In this document: positions 25,485 through 34,106 of the stretch, in pieces
Layout of the letters: each line of letters opens with the position of its first letter
Numbering within the stretch: the first letter of the stretch is position 1
DNA from: Mesorhizobium sp. AR02
Lineage (GTDB): Bacteria; Pseudomonadota; Alphaproteobacteria; Rhizobiales; Rhizobiaceae
Reading direction: 5' to 3'
Assembly: GCF_024746835.1 (NCBI RefSeq)
Contig: NZ_CP080531.1
Location: forward strand, 5,538,001 to 5,602,000
Length of the DNA stretch: 64,000 nucleotides
Notes under the pieces: model-generated
The model's database searches: none
The model's input: the letters and a program-made list of their open reading frames with translations, nothing else
What the model was told of the DNA's origin: nothing
Translations under genes and position numbers: made by a program

Positions 25485-26980
25485 TGGAGCCGATCGTTCG
25501 CCTGGAAAACGTCACCAAGAATTATCGCGGCGTGCCCGCCGTGAAGAATGTCAGCTTCGACTTGCGCAAGGGCGAAATCCACGCGCTGCTCGGCGAGAAT
25601 GGCGCCGGCAAATCGACGCTGACCAAGATCATCGCCGGTGTCGTCGATGCCACCTCGGGCAAGATGTTCCACAAGGGCCGCGAGATCGCCTACGCCTCGC
25701 CGCATGCGGCTCTTGAAGCCGGCATCGCCATGGTGTTCCAGGAAACCAGCCTGGTGCCGTCGATGACGGTGGCGCAGAACCTTTATCTCGGTACTGAAAA
25801 ATTCCTCAACCGACTGCGCGGCACGTATATTTCAGCACAGCAGTTCCTGCAGTCGCTGAATTTCCCGGTCGATCCGAACGCGATGGTGGCGACGCTGGGC
25901 GCGGCCAAGCGGCAGATGGTGGAGATCGCGCGCGCGGTCCACCACAATGCCGAGATCATCATTTTCGACGAGCCGACGGCGACGCTGACGCCGGAGGAAA
26001 AGCGCCACTTCTTCGCGCTGATCCGCCGGCTGAAGGCGAGCGGCGTCTCGATCGTCTTCATCAGCCATGCGCTGGAAGAGGCGCTTGCCATTGCCGACCG
26101 CATCACCATTTTGCGTGATGGCGAACTGGTGATCACCGACGACACATCGGCCTTCGACCGCGACAAGATCGTCGCGGCCATGGTCGGCCGGACGTTGTCG
26201 GGACAGATCTACCGCCAGCGCGACGAAGCCAGGCTGCGCAAGGCGGGCAAGAAGGTGCTGTCGGTGCAGGACATCTCGATGAGCAATGTCGTGCGCAACA
26301 ACTCCTTCTCGATCTTCGAAGGCCAGATTACCGGCGTGTTCGGGCTGATCGGCTCCGGTCGCACCGAGACCTTCAAGATCGTGTCCGGCATCTACAAGCG
26401 CGACTTTTTGCGCGGTGGTGCGATCGAGCTCGACGACAAGCCGGTACGCTATCTCGTGCCGAGCGAAGCGGTGGCCGACGGCATCGTCTACGTCACCGAG
26501 GACCGCAAGAGCGAAGGTATTTTCGAGACGATGGGCATCGCCGAGAACCTGTTTGGCGGGCTGCTGGCGGCAGGCCGCGAGAAGGCCTGGGTGATCAACC
26601 AGCAAGAGATGCGCACGCTCTCGGCCGAGTGGACGAAGACGCTGAACATCAAGGCGATCAACGACAATGCGCGCGTTGTCGAGCTCTCCGGCGGCAACCA
26701 GCAGAAGGTGGTGATCGGCAAGGGCCTGGTGCAGCAGCCGCGCATCGTCATCTTCGACGAGCCGACGCGCGGCGTCGATGTCGGGGCCATCGCCGAGATC
26801 CACCAGATCATCAACCGGCTGGCCGATGAGGGGTTGGCCGTCGTCGTCATCTCGTCCTACCTGCCGGAGATCATGAACCTGTCGGACCGGATTCTCGTCT
26901 GCCGGCAAGGGCGTATCGTGGAAGAATTCTCACCAGCGGAGGCGACGGAGGAAAAGATCATGTACGCGGCGGTGCATTAA
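25484..26980 (+). CDS. CUT2 sugar ABC transporter ATPase, two-domain (RbsA-type)
   Basis: A 498-residue RbsA/MglA-type protein with two nucleotide-binding domains. N-domain: Walker A GENGAGKST (about 38-46), Walker B IIIFDEPTA, switch ISHA; its signature is eroded to LGAAKRQ. C-domain: the Walker A region is degenerate as usual (GLIGSGRTE), signature LSGGNQQ is intact, Walker B IVIFDEPTRGVDVG, and the switch position reads ISSY as in other RbsA-like proteins. It energises the importer made of the permeases at 20173 and 22321. Start ATG 25484 shares a base with the preceding stop codon. Confidence 0.88.
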   Translation: MEPIVRLENVTKNYRGVPAVKNVSFDLRKGEIHALLGENGAGKSTLTKIIAGVVDATSGKMFHKGREIAYASPHAALEAGIAMVFQETSLVPSMTVAQNLYLGTEKFLNRLRGTYISAQQFLQSLNFPVDPNAMVATLGAAKRQMVEIARAVHHNAEIIIFDEPTATLTPEEKRHFFALIRRLKASGVSIVFISHALEEALAIADRITILRDGELVITDDTSAFDRDKIVAAMVGRTLSGQIYRQRDEARLRKAGKKVLSVQDISMSNVVRNNSFSIFEGQITGVFGLIGSGRTETFKIVSGIYKRDFLRGGAIELDDKPVRYLVPSEAVADGIVYVTEDRKSEGIFETMGIAENLFGGLLAAGREKAWVINQQEMRTLSAEWTKTLNIKAINDNARVVELSGGNQQKVVIGKGLVQQPRIVIFDEPTRGVDVGAIAEIHQIINRLADEGLAVVVISSYLPEIMNLSDRILVCRQGRIVEEFSPAEATEEKIMYAAVH

Positions 26981-27027
26981 GGGTGCTGGCTGGTGGGTAC
27001 TTCGACAATTGGCCAGGACGTCCGTCC

Positions 27028-27215
27028 CTTCGTCATCCACGGGCGGAGCAAGGAGCGTAGCGACGCAGCGCAGACCCGAGGATCCATGCCGGGACTCGGA
27101 TGCGCCGCCACGGTGCAGAATTCTGCTCCGCTGCACACTTCGATAGGCGTCGCGGCATGCATCCTAGGGTCTCCGCGACGGCGCTTCGCGCCTGCTCCGC
27201 CCTAGGATAACGAAG
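27028..27215. repeat. 188-bp imperfect palindromic intergenic repeat
   Basis: The two ends form an inverted pair: positions 27028-27050 (CTTCGTCATCCACGGGCGGA...) match the reverse complement of 27193-27215 at 19 of 23 positions. Nested inside, GACCCGAGGATCCATGCCG near 27074-27092 pairs with the region near 27151-27171 with about two mismatches. The whole can fold into one long interrupted hairpin. It has the look of the RIME-like repeats scattered in rhizobial genomes. The remaining gap sequence (26981-27350) holds the AAGGAAGAAC ribosome site of the next gene and nothing else recognised. Confidence 0.7.
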
Positions 27216-27350
27216 GTGAGGGGGCTCCGCAAACCTCCACGGTTCTGCTCCAATCCGCATCAAAAACTGAATCAGAAGAGCCGATTAGCCATCTTTGTTC
27301 GAGACCTGATTCAATGACCTGATCCACCGATCCAACAAAGGAAGAACACC

Positions 27351-27758
27351 ATGGCCACCACAAGACTCCTCGGTGATGCCGAGGTCGAAAAAATCCCGGC
27401 GGTGAAGGCCGTGTTCGACGATATCAGGGCGACGCGTAAATCCGATTTCGTCAACAATTTCTGGCGCGGGCTGGCCAATGATCCGGCTTCATTGAAGCGG
27501 GTGTGGGAGCAGCTCAAGGTGGTGATGGTGGCGGACAGCGCCATCGATCCGCTGACCAAGGAGATGATCTACATCGCGGTGTCGACCGCCAATGGCTGCT
27601 CCTACTGCGTCCATTCGCACACGGCGGCGGCGCGGGCAAAGGGCATGACCGACGCGCAGCATGGCGAGCTGGTGTCGATCATCGGGCTCGCCGGCCAGAC
27701 CAACCATCTGGTGACGGCGATGCAGATTCCGGTCGATCCGCAATTCGAGGTGAAGTGA
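27351..27758 (+). CDS. Carboxymuconolactone decarboxylase / AhpD-like family protein
   Basis: A 135-residue all-helical protein of the CMD family. The CxxC motif with downstream histidine, CSYCVHSHTAAARAKG (about residues 82-97), is the AhpD-type redox active site, so a peroxidase or alkylhydroperoxidase-linked disulfide reductase activity is more likely than decarboxylation. A ribosome site AAGGAAGAAC precedes the ATG. It lies alone after a repeat and downstream of the sugar operon; a functional link to that operon is not shown. Confidence 0.82.
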   Translation: MATTRLLGDAEVEKIPAVKAVFDDIRATRKSDFVNNFWRGLANDPASLKRVWEQLKVVMVADSAIDPLTKEMIYIAVSTANGCSYCVHSHTAAARAKGMTDAQHGELVSIIGLAGQTNHLVTAMQIPVDPQFEVK

Positions 27759-28006
27759 GCCCGACTTCCCGCTGCGCCGTCACAAGATTGTGAGGACAGT
27801 CTATCTATAGCCGCACGGCGGCAAGCGTCTGAAATCTATTCCGTTTCCCGCGCTGCGGTGATCGCCGCCGGCTACCCTTCGCCGGCCTCTGCCCGCAATT
27901 GCACGGTTTATCCCAGCGGCTGTTAAGGAAGTGACATGGAACGGCACTAAGGAAGCCCCATGCGATGCCGCTCGCCGGGGGGCTGGGCTCGCATGGTGGA
28001 GCCGGC

Positions 28007-28855
28007 ATGAAAATCGTTCAGATCACAGACACCCATTTCAGCCCGACCAAGCCGCACTTCAACGGCAATTGGGCGCCGCTGGCCGCCTGGATCGAGCAGA
28101 GCGGCGCGGATCTTGTCATCCACACCGGCGACCTCAGCGTCGACGGCGCCGACAGGGACGACGACATCGCCTTCTGCATGGAGCTGATGCGGGAAGTCTC
28201 CGTGCCGATGCTGCTGGTGCCCGGCAATCACGATGTCGGCCATCTCCCGGGTTCGCTGCAGCCGGTCAATGCCGGACGCCTCGCGCGCTGGCGCCGGCTG
28301 GTCGGCCCGGATTACTGGATAGAGGACTCGGGAAGCTGGCGCCTCATCGGGCTCGACAGCCTGCTGATGGGGTTTGACGATGCCGAGGACGAGGCGCAGT
28401 TCGAATGGCTGCGGACCATGCTGGAAAGTCGCGGCGGCCGGCGCGTCGCGCTCTTTGCCCACAAGCCGCTGTTTGTCGATCAGCCAGGCGAGGGCGATAC
28501 CGGCTACTGGAGCGTCAGGCCGGCGCAGCGCCAGCGCCTCTACGACCTGATCGCCGCCCACGATGTCGCGCTGTTTGCAAGCGGCCACCTGCACCGGGCA
28601 TGGCAAGGCAAGTACGAAAATACGTCGCTGGTATGGGGGCCGTCGGCGGCGTTCGTGGTCGGCGACATGGAGCGCGAGATGCCGGGCGAGCGGCTGCTTG
28701 GCGCCGTCATCCACCAATTCGGGCATCAATTCGGCGACACGGTCGCCAGCGAGATCGTCGCCATTCCCGGCATGACGGCTTACGTCCTCGATGATGTGGT
28801 GGCCGAGGTCTATCCGCACGAGGCGCACAAGGTTCGAAAGCGGGTCGCGTCATGA
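28007..28855 (+). CDS. Calcineurin-like metallophosphoesterase (phosphodiesterase)
   Basis: A 282-residue metallophosphoesterase. The dinuclear metal motifs are complete: DTHF (Asp7, His9 near the N-terminus), GDLSVDG (about residue 40), GNHDVG (about 75), HKPLF (about 155) and GHLHRAW (about 193). This pattern is shared with CpdA-like cyclic nucleotide and glycerophosphodiester phosphodiesterases. No signal peptide, so cytoplasmic. ATG 28007 is preferred because the motif-bearing strand MKIVQITDTHF then starts the protein. It overlaps the ATPase gene of a Ugp-like importer by ATGA (28852-28855), suggesting that the imported compound is a phosphodiester or that the enzyme acts on one. Confidence 0.85.
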   Translation: MKIVQITDTHFSPTKPHFNGNWAPLAAWIEQSGADLVIHTGDLSVDGADRDDDIAFCMELMREVSVPMLLVPGNHDVGHLPGSLQPVNAGRLARWRRLVGPDYWIEDSGSWRLIGLDSLLMGFDDAEDEAQFEWLRTMLESRGGRRVALFAHKPLFVDQPGEGDTGYWSVRPAQRQRLYDLIAAHDVALFASGHLHRAWQGKYENTSLVWGPSAAFVVGDMEREMPGERLLGAVIHQFGHQFGDTVASEIVAIPGMTAYVLDDVVAEVYPHEAHKVRKRVAS

Positions 28856-30003
28856 GCGCGCTGTCGCTTCGCGGCCTGAAGAAATCCTTCGGCGGCAACG
28901 CCATTTTGAATGGCGTGAGCCTCGATGTCGAAGCCGGCGAATTCATCGCCCTCGTCGGTCCTTCCGGGTGCGGCAAGAGCACCTTGCTGCGCATCCTGGC
29001 GGGGCTCGACCATGCCGATAGCGGCGACATCTTCGTCGGCGGCAAGGACATGTCGCCGGTTGCCGCGGCCGACCGCAACATCGCCATGGTGTTCCAGTCC
29101 TACGCGCTCTACCCGCATTTGACGGCTGGCCAGAACATCGCCGTGCCGCTCGCCATGAAGCGGCTGAGCCGGTCACAGCGGCTGCCGCTTGTCGGCTCGC
29201 TGCTGCCTGGACGGAGGGAAATCCGCACCGGCATCGCGCGCGATGTCCGCGAGATGGCGGGTTTGCTCAAGATCGACCATCTGCTCGACCGCAAGCCGGG
29301 ACAGATGTCGGGCGGCCAGCGCCAGCGCGTGGCGCTCGCGCGCGCCATGGTGCGCCATCCCAGCATCTTCCTGATGGATGAGCCGCTCTCCAATCTCGAT
29401 GCCAATCTGCGCGTCCATGCGCGCAGCGAGATCGTCGAACTGCACCGCCGCGCCGGCGTGCCGACGCTCTATGTGACGCACGACCAGGCCGAGGCGCTTT
29501 CGATGGCCGACCGGGTGGCGGTGATGATCGGCGGCAATCTGCTGCAGCTCGCCGCACCCGAGGTGATCTACAACGATCCCGCCCATATCGAGGTCGCGCG
29601 TTTCGTCGGCCAGCCGAGGATCAACATCATCCCAGCGCAGGCCGAGAATGGCCGCGTCGGCTTCGAGGGCATCCGGCTGGCGCTGCTGGAGAAGGTGCCG
29701 AACGGCCCGGTCAGCCTCGGCATCCGGCCGGAATTCGTCAAACTGTCTCCGAGCGGGCGCAGCGGCCTTGCCGGGCGGATCGAGCGGCTCGAATTCCTCG
29801 GCTCGGAAGTCATCGCCCATTGCCGTCTCGACGCCTCCGGCGACAGCGTCATCGCCAAGCTGGCGCCGCAGGAGGCGAGGGACCTGATCGCCGGAATGCC
29901 GGTGGGCGTGCTTCTGGCCCCTGAACAGGCGATGGTCTTCGGGCCGGAGGGAAAGCGGCTGCGCATCGCGGCGGGCGCGCGGCAGGAGCCAGCCTATGTC
30001 TAG
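28852..30003 (+). CDS. CUT1 ABC transporter ATPase (UgpC/MalK-like)
   Basis: A 383-residue ATPase. Walker A GPSGCGKST (about 36-44), Q-loop VFQSYALYPHLT, signature MSGGQRQ (about 152), Walker B FLMDEPLSNLDA (about 172) and switch THD are all intact. Between Q-loop and signature there is an insertion of roughly 20 residues (about 107-127, rich in Arg, Leu and Pro) compared with usual UgpC. The C-terminal third is the MalK-type regulatory domain. It overlaps the permease gene by 8 bases (29996-30003). Only one ATPase is encoded, so it would form a homodimer. Confidence 0.87.
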   Translation: MSALSLRGLKKSFGGNAILNGVSLDVEAGEFIALVGPSGCGKSTLLRILAGLDHADSGDIFVGGKDMSPVAAADRNIAMVFQSYALYPHLTAGQNIAVPLAMKRLSRSQRLPLVGSLLPGRREIRTGIARDVREMAGLLKIDHLLDRKPGQMSGGQRQRVALARAMVRHPSIFLMDEPLSNLDANLRVHARSEIVELHRRAGVPTLYVTHDQAEALSMADRVAVMIGGNLLQLAAPEVIYNDPAHIEVARFVGQPRINIIPAQAENGRVGFEGIRLALLEKVPNGPVSLGIRPEFVKLSPSGRSGLAGRIERLEFLGSEVIAHCRLDASGDSVIAKLAPQEARDLIAGMPVGVLLAPEQAMVFGPEGKRLRIAAGARQEPAYV

Positions 30004-30919
30004 CGTCGCGGTGGCGGGCAATGTCCCGAGCGCCGCAGCACTTCGTGCGCGCAGCGAGGACCGGACCGCCTGGCTGCTGGCGGCGCCGGCGATCGTGCTG
30101 TTGCTGCTGTTCGTGCTGTTGCCAGTGGCTGCGGTCATCTTCCTCGGCTTCACCGATTTCGAGCTCGGCTACGGCAAGTTCCGCTTCGTCGGCTTCGAGA
30201 ACTATGCGCATCTCCTGAACGACCGCACCTTCCGCCGATCGCTGTGGAACACATCGGTCTACACCGCGATCGTCGCGCCGGTCTCGATCGTTCTTGGCCT
30301 GGGGGTTGCGCTGCTGATCGAAGGCGAGGGACGGGCGCGCGGTTTTTTCCGCACCGTCTATTTCCTGCCCGTCGCCTCGCTGATCGTCGCCATGGCAACC
30401 GTCTGGCAATACATCTTCCACCCGACGATCGGGCCGCTCAACGCGCTGCTTTCGCTGGCCGGCATTCCCGGCCCGAACTGGCTCGGCGCGTCGAACACCG
30501 TGCTTTACAGCCTGTCGATCATCGGCATCTGGCAGTCGGTCGGCTTTAACATGGTGCTGTTCCTGGCGGGGCTGACGGCGATCCCGCGCGAGCTCTATGC
30601 CGCCGCTCACGTCGACGGCGCGAAATCGGCGCTCGACCGGTTTTTCCTGGTCACCTGGCCGATGCTCGGACCGACGACACTGTTCGTCGTCACCATCAGC
30701 ATTACCAATGCGGTGAAGGTTTTCGAGACGGTGAAGATGCTGACCGATGGCGGCCCCAACAAGGCCTCCGAAGTGCTGCTTTTCACCATCTACCAGGAAG
30801 GTTTCGTCTATCTGCGCGTCGGCTACGCCTCGGCAATGACGGTCGTCTTCCTGGCGATCCTGGTCGTGCTGATGCTTGTGCAGTACCGCGTGCTCGACCG
30901 GCGGGTGCACTACACATGA
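29996..30919 (+). CDS. CUT1 ABC transporter permease (UgpA/MalF-type)
   Basis: A 307-residue permease with about six membrane segments and an N-terminal cytoplasmic tail. EAA loop: AAHVDGAKSALDRFFLVTWPML (about 203-224). The tail KMLTDGGPNKASEVLLFTIYQEGF is typical of UgpA/MalF. Ends in an ATGA overlap with the partner permease (30916-30919). Part of the five-gene unit 28007-33042. Confidence 0.88.
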   Translation: MSSVAVAGNVPSAAALRARSEDRTAWLLAAPAIVLLLLFVLLPVAAVIFLGFTDFELGYGKFRFVGFENYAHLLNDRTFRRSLWNTSVYTAIVAPVSIVLGLGVALLIEGEGRARGFFRTVYFLPVASLIVAMATVWQYIFHPTIGPLNALLSLAGIPGPNWLGASNTVLYSLSIIGIWQSVGFNMVLFLAGLTAIPRELYAAAHVDGAKSALDRFFLVTWPMLGPTTLFVVTISITNAVKVFETVKMLTDGGPNKASEVLLFTIYQEGFVYLRVGYASAMTVVFLAILVVLMLVQYRVLDRRVHYT

Positions 30920-31752
30920 CGAGCACCGCCATCCCCTTCGGCCGCATCATCCGCTTCGCGCTGCTTTCGCTCGGCGCGCTGATGATCCTTGCGCCCTACA
31001 TTTTCATGATCTCGACAGCAGGCAAGACGCAGAGCGACATCTTCACCTCGTCGCTGTCGCTCATCCCGCAGCATTTCTACTTCGCCGAGAATTTCGCCAA
31101 GGCGTTTGCCAAGGTGCCGATGGCAACGCTGCTGTGGAACGGCGTCGTCGTCTGCGGACTGATCTTCTTCTTCCAGGTCGTGGTCGCCATCCCTTGCGCC
31201 TACGCGATGGCCAAGCTGAAGTTCCGCGCCGCGCGGCTGATGATGGTGCTGGTCATGCTCGGCCTGCTGGTGCCGATCCATGCGACGGCGCTGCCGCTTT
31301 ATGTCGCCTTCGACAGGATGTCGCTGCTCAACAGCTACACCTCGCTGGTCGCGCCTTTCACCATATCGGTGTTCGCGATCTTCATGTTCCTGCAGTTCTT
31401 CCGCACCATGCCCGACGACCTTCTGCACGCGGCACGGCTCGACGGCATGTCCGAACTCGGCATCATCGCCCGCGTCATCGTGCCCAATGCGTGGCCGGCC
31501 GTCACCGCCTTCGCGATCTTTTCCGTCGTTGCGCACTGGAACGACCTCTACTGGCCGCTGATCGTCGTCAGCAAGCAGGCCTACGCCACGCCGCCGCTCG
31601 GCCTGATGTATTTCCGGGCCGCCGAAGCCGGCGACGACTACGGCGCCCTGATGGCCGCCACGCTGATCATCACCCTTCCTCTCGTCGCGGCCTTCCTGCT
31701 CGCGCAGAAGCGCTTCGTCGAGGGCATCACCATGACCGGTCTCAAAGGCTGA
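30916..31752 (+). CDS. CUT1 ABC transporter permease (UgpE/MalG-type)
   Basis: A 278-residue permease with about six membrane segments. The EAA loop reads LLHAARLDGMSELGIIARVI (about 172-191), followed by the FAIFSVVAHWNDLYWPLIVV segment characteristic of the MalG/UgpE partner. It starts at the ATGA overlap and is followed after 24 bases by the binding-protein gene, which has its own AAGGAGCACGAG ribosome site. Confidence 0.88.
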   Translation: MTSTAIPFGRIIRFALLSLGALMILAPYIFMISTAGKTQSDIFTSSLSLIPQHFYFAENFAKAFAKVPMATLLWNGVVVCGLIFFFQVVVAIPCAYAMAKLKFRAARLMMVLVMLGLLVPIHATALPLYVAFDRMSLLNSYTSLVAPFTISVFAIFMFLQFFRTMPDDLLHAARLDGMSELGIIARVIVPNAWPAVTAFAIFSVVAHWNDLYWPLIVVSKQAYATPPLGLMYFRAAEAGDDYGALMAATLIITLPLVAAFLLAQKRFVEGITMTGLKG

Positions 31753-31776
31753 CCGGACCAACAAGGAGCACGAGCA

Positions 31777-33042
31777 ATGAAGCATTTCTCCAGGATTTTT
31801 GCCGCAGCAGTGGTGTCGCTGGCGGCGGCCCTTCCGGCCTATGCCGAGACGACGCTGACGGTCCACTATCCGATGCCCGGTTTCTTCAAGAACGTGATGG
31901 ACACGATCTCGAAGAAGTTCATGGAGGAGAATCCCGACATCAAGATCCAGTTCGCCAGCCCGTCGGCGACCTATGAAGAAGGCATCCAGACCATTCTTCG
32001 CCAGGCCGGCACCGACGAGATGCCCGACATCACCTTCATCGGCCTCAACCGCCTGCGCATGCTCAACGAGCGTGACGTTGCCGTCGATCTCGGCCCGCTG
32101 GTCAAGAAGGAAGGCAACATGGCGGAGCTCGGCTTCTCCGACACGATCCTGAAGCTGGCGCAGGTCAACGGCAAGCAGGTTGGCCTCGCCTTCGCCACGT
32201 CCAACCCGATCATGTATTACAATGCCGACCTGGTGAAGGCGGCCGGTGGCGATCCGGACAACCCGCCCAAGACCTGGGACGAGGTCATTGCGCTTGGCGG
32301 CAAGATCAAGGCTCTCGGCAACGGCGTCGACGGCATCGACTTCCGCTGGCAGGGCGACGACTGGATGTTCTCGGCGCTGCTGTTCGGCGCCGGCGGCAAG
32401 ATGCTGAACGAGGACGAAAGCAAGGTCGCCTTCAACGGGCCGGAAGGCGAGAAGGCGGTTGAGATCCTGGCGCGGATGGTGAAGGAGGGCGGCATGCCGG
32501 TCTTCACCAAGCCGGCGGGCGAGCAGGCTTTCGCGGCCGGCAAGGTCGGCTTCGAATTCCAGACCACAGGTGCGCTGGTCAACACCATCAAGAATGTCGG
32601 CGACAAGTTCACGCTGCGCACTGCCAAGATCCCGCTGATCGATCCGGTCAACGGCCATCTGCCGACCGGTGGCAATGCCGTGGTCATCCTGACCAAGGAC
32701 ACGGCCAAGCAGGAAGCCGCCTGGAAGTTCGCGAAATTCGCCGCCGGCCCCTATGGTGCCTCCGTCGTCGTGCCGGGCACCGGCTATGTCCCCAACAACG
32801 AGCTGGCGGCGAAATCTCCCGACTATCTGGGCGATTTCTACAAGAAGAACCCGCTGTTCCAGGCCGGGCTCAGCCAGATGCCGCTGATGGTTCCGTGGTA
32901 TGCTTTCCCGGGCACCAACGGTGTCAAGGTGACGCAGACGATCGTCGACAATTTGTCGCGCATCGTCGACCAGTCGGCCTCGCCCAAGGAAGCGCTCACT
33001 GATGCGGCAAGCGACGTCGAAGGCATGCTGCCGACGCAGTAA
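31777..33042 (+). CDS. CUT1 extracellular solute-binding protein (UgpB-like)
   Basis: A 421-residue family 1 solute-binding protein with a Sec signal peptide (probable AYA-ET cleavage near residue 23). UgpB-like features are IQTILRQAGTDEMPDITFIGLNRLR, the TSNPIMYYNADLVKAAG segment, TWDEVIALGGKIKA and the P-G-GNAVVIL stretch before the C-terminal lobe. It ends its operon; a long palindromic repeat begins 21 bases after the stop. With the metallophosphoesterase upstream, a glycerol-3-phosphate or phosphodiester ligand is an inference only. Confidence 0.87.
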   Translation: MKHFSRIFAAAVVSLAAALPAYAETTLTVHYPMPGFFKNVMDTISKKFMEENPDIKIQFASPSATYEEGIQTILRQAGTDEMPDITFIGLNRLRMLNERDVAVDLGPLVKKEGNMAELGFSDTILKLAQVNGKQVGLAFATSNPIMYYNADLVKAAGGDPDNPPKTWDEVIALGGKIKALGNGVDGIDFRWQGDDWMFSALLFGAGGKMLNEDESKVAFNGPEGEKAVEILARMVKEGGMPVFTKPAGEQAFAAGKVGFEFQTTGALVNTIKNVGDKFTLRTAKIPLIDPVNGHLPTGGNAVVILTKDTAKQEAAWKFAKFAAGPYGASVVVPGTGYVPNNELAAKSPDYLGDFYKKNPLFQAGLSQMPLMVPWYAFPGTNGVKVTQTIVDNLSRIVDQSASPKEALTDAASDVEGMLPTQ

Positions 33043-33063
33043 GGACGTCTCGTTGCGGGTTTT

Positions 33064-33209
33064 CCCTTCTCCCCTTGTGGGAGAAGGTGTCGCCGAAGGC
33101 GACGGATGAGGGGTGTTCCAGGGAACACCAACGCCTCATTCCGCTGGAACACCCCTCAACCGTCTCGTCGCTGCGCGCCGATCCACCTTCTCCCACAAGG
33201 GGAGAAGGG
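33064..33209. repeat. 146-bp palindromic repeat between convergent genes
   Basis: The outer 26-base arms are a near-perfect inverted pair: CCCTTCTCCCCTTGTGGGAG (start of 33064-33089) against 33184-33209. An inner pair, AGGGGTGTTCC and GGAACACCCCT, adds a second stem. The element lies between the convergent binding-protein and amidohydrolase genes, where it may serve as transcript end for both. It shares the blocks CCCTTCTCCCC, GAGAAGGTG, CCGAAGG and CGGATGAGGGG with the repeat inside the CoxE-like gene at 35219-35391 (opposite orientation), so both belong to one family. Confidence 0.75.
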
Positions 33210-33218
33210 AAGAGAGCG

Positions 33219-34106
33219 CTAAACCGGCCGGTAGACTCGCTCCGCCGTGTTCCAGAAGATGTCGGCTTCCGCCGCGGCGCCGTGTTTCGCCACCGCATCG
33301 CGGTGCGCCTTGATCAGTTTGGCGTGGCTGGTCCAGAGCTTCTCGATCGGGAAATTCGAGCCGAACATCAGATGGTCCGCGCCCAGGATATCGATCGCAT
33401 TGTCGACGATATAGGCGATCAGCGCCGGATCGTTGCGGTGGACGAAGGTGCCGAGACCGGACAGCTTGGCGTAAAAATTCGGCGCCGCTGACAGCGTGCG
33501 CAGCCCGGCCTTCCAGGCTTCGGCGGTTTCCGGCTCCATGCCGGTCAGCATGCCGGCATGGGTGAGGATGAAATTGGTCTCAGGGTTTTCGCCGACCAGT
33601 GTCAGTCCGTCCTTCATCTGGGCAGGGAAGAGCTGCAGGTCGAAGGACAGGCCGTAGTCCTTCAGCCTCGCCACGTTGGCGCGCACCTTGGGGTCGATCA
33701 CCTGGTCGGCCGAGGCGGCGAAGCGGAAGGCCGGCGTCTCGTGCCAGTGCAACTGCATGCGCACGCCGCGCAGCAGCCTGTATTTCATCAGCCGGTCGAT
33801 CTGCGGCCTGACATCGTCGACCGTCATGTCGGCATAACCGACGATGGCGTGCGGCCAACCGGTTTCGTCAGCCGTCTTCTGCAGGAAGGCGACCTCCTTC
33901 TCGAAAGCCTCCTTCGCCCAGTTGGTCTGGACATAGACGGCCTTTTCGACGCCCGAGTCCTTCTGGTCTTCGAGGAATTCCCCGATCGGGTAGTCGCGGC
34001 GGATCGGCTCGTAGGGGCCGAAGATGCGCGGCACCATCGGCCCGACCAGCCAGGGCTGGTCCTGTTGGCGCCAGATGTGGAAATGCGCGTCGATGGCTTT
34101 CTGCAT
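33219..34106 (-). CDS. Amidohydrolase family protein (COG3618-type TIM barrel)
   Basis: A 295-residue metal-dependent hydrolase of the amidohydrolase-2 group that includes 2-pyrone-4,6-dicarboxylate lactonase and L-fuconolactonase. Seen: AIDAHFHIW near the N-terminus (HxH), QLHWHETPAF, FILTHAGM (metal or substrate histidine) and LGADHLMFGSNFPIEKL near the C-terminus. Start ATG 34106 overlaps the stop of the CoxE-like gene (TGATG). As last gene of the molybdenum hydroxylase operon it may open the ring of a lactone or cyclic amide made by that hydroxylase. Confidence 0.82.
   Translation of the reverse strand: MQKAIDAHFHIWRQQDQPWLVGPMVPRIFGPYEPIRRDYPIGEFLEDQKDSGVEKAVYVQTNWAKEAFEKEVAFLQKTADETGWPHAIVGYADMTVDDVRPQIDRLMKYRLLRGVRMQLHWHETPAFRFAASADQVIDPKVRANVARLKDYGLSFDLQLFPAQMKDGLTLVGENPETNFILTHAGMLTGMEPETAEAWKAGLRTLSAAPNFYAKLSGLGTFVHRNDPALIAYIVDNAIDILGADHLMFGSNFPIEKLWTSHAKLIKAHRDAVAKHGAAAEADIFWNTAERVYRPV

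Noticed and set aside
30910..32658. 582-codon open frame on the minus strand
   Set aside because: Antisense to the UgpE-like and UgpB-like genes; no recognisable motif and shadow-type composition.
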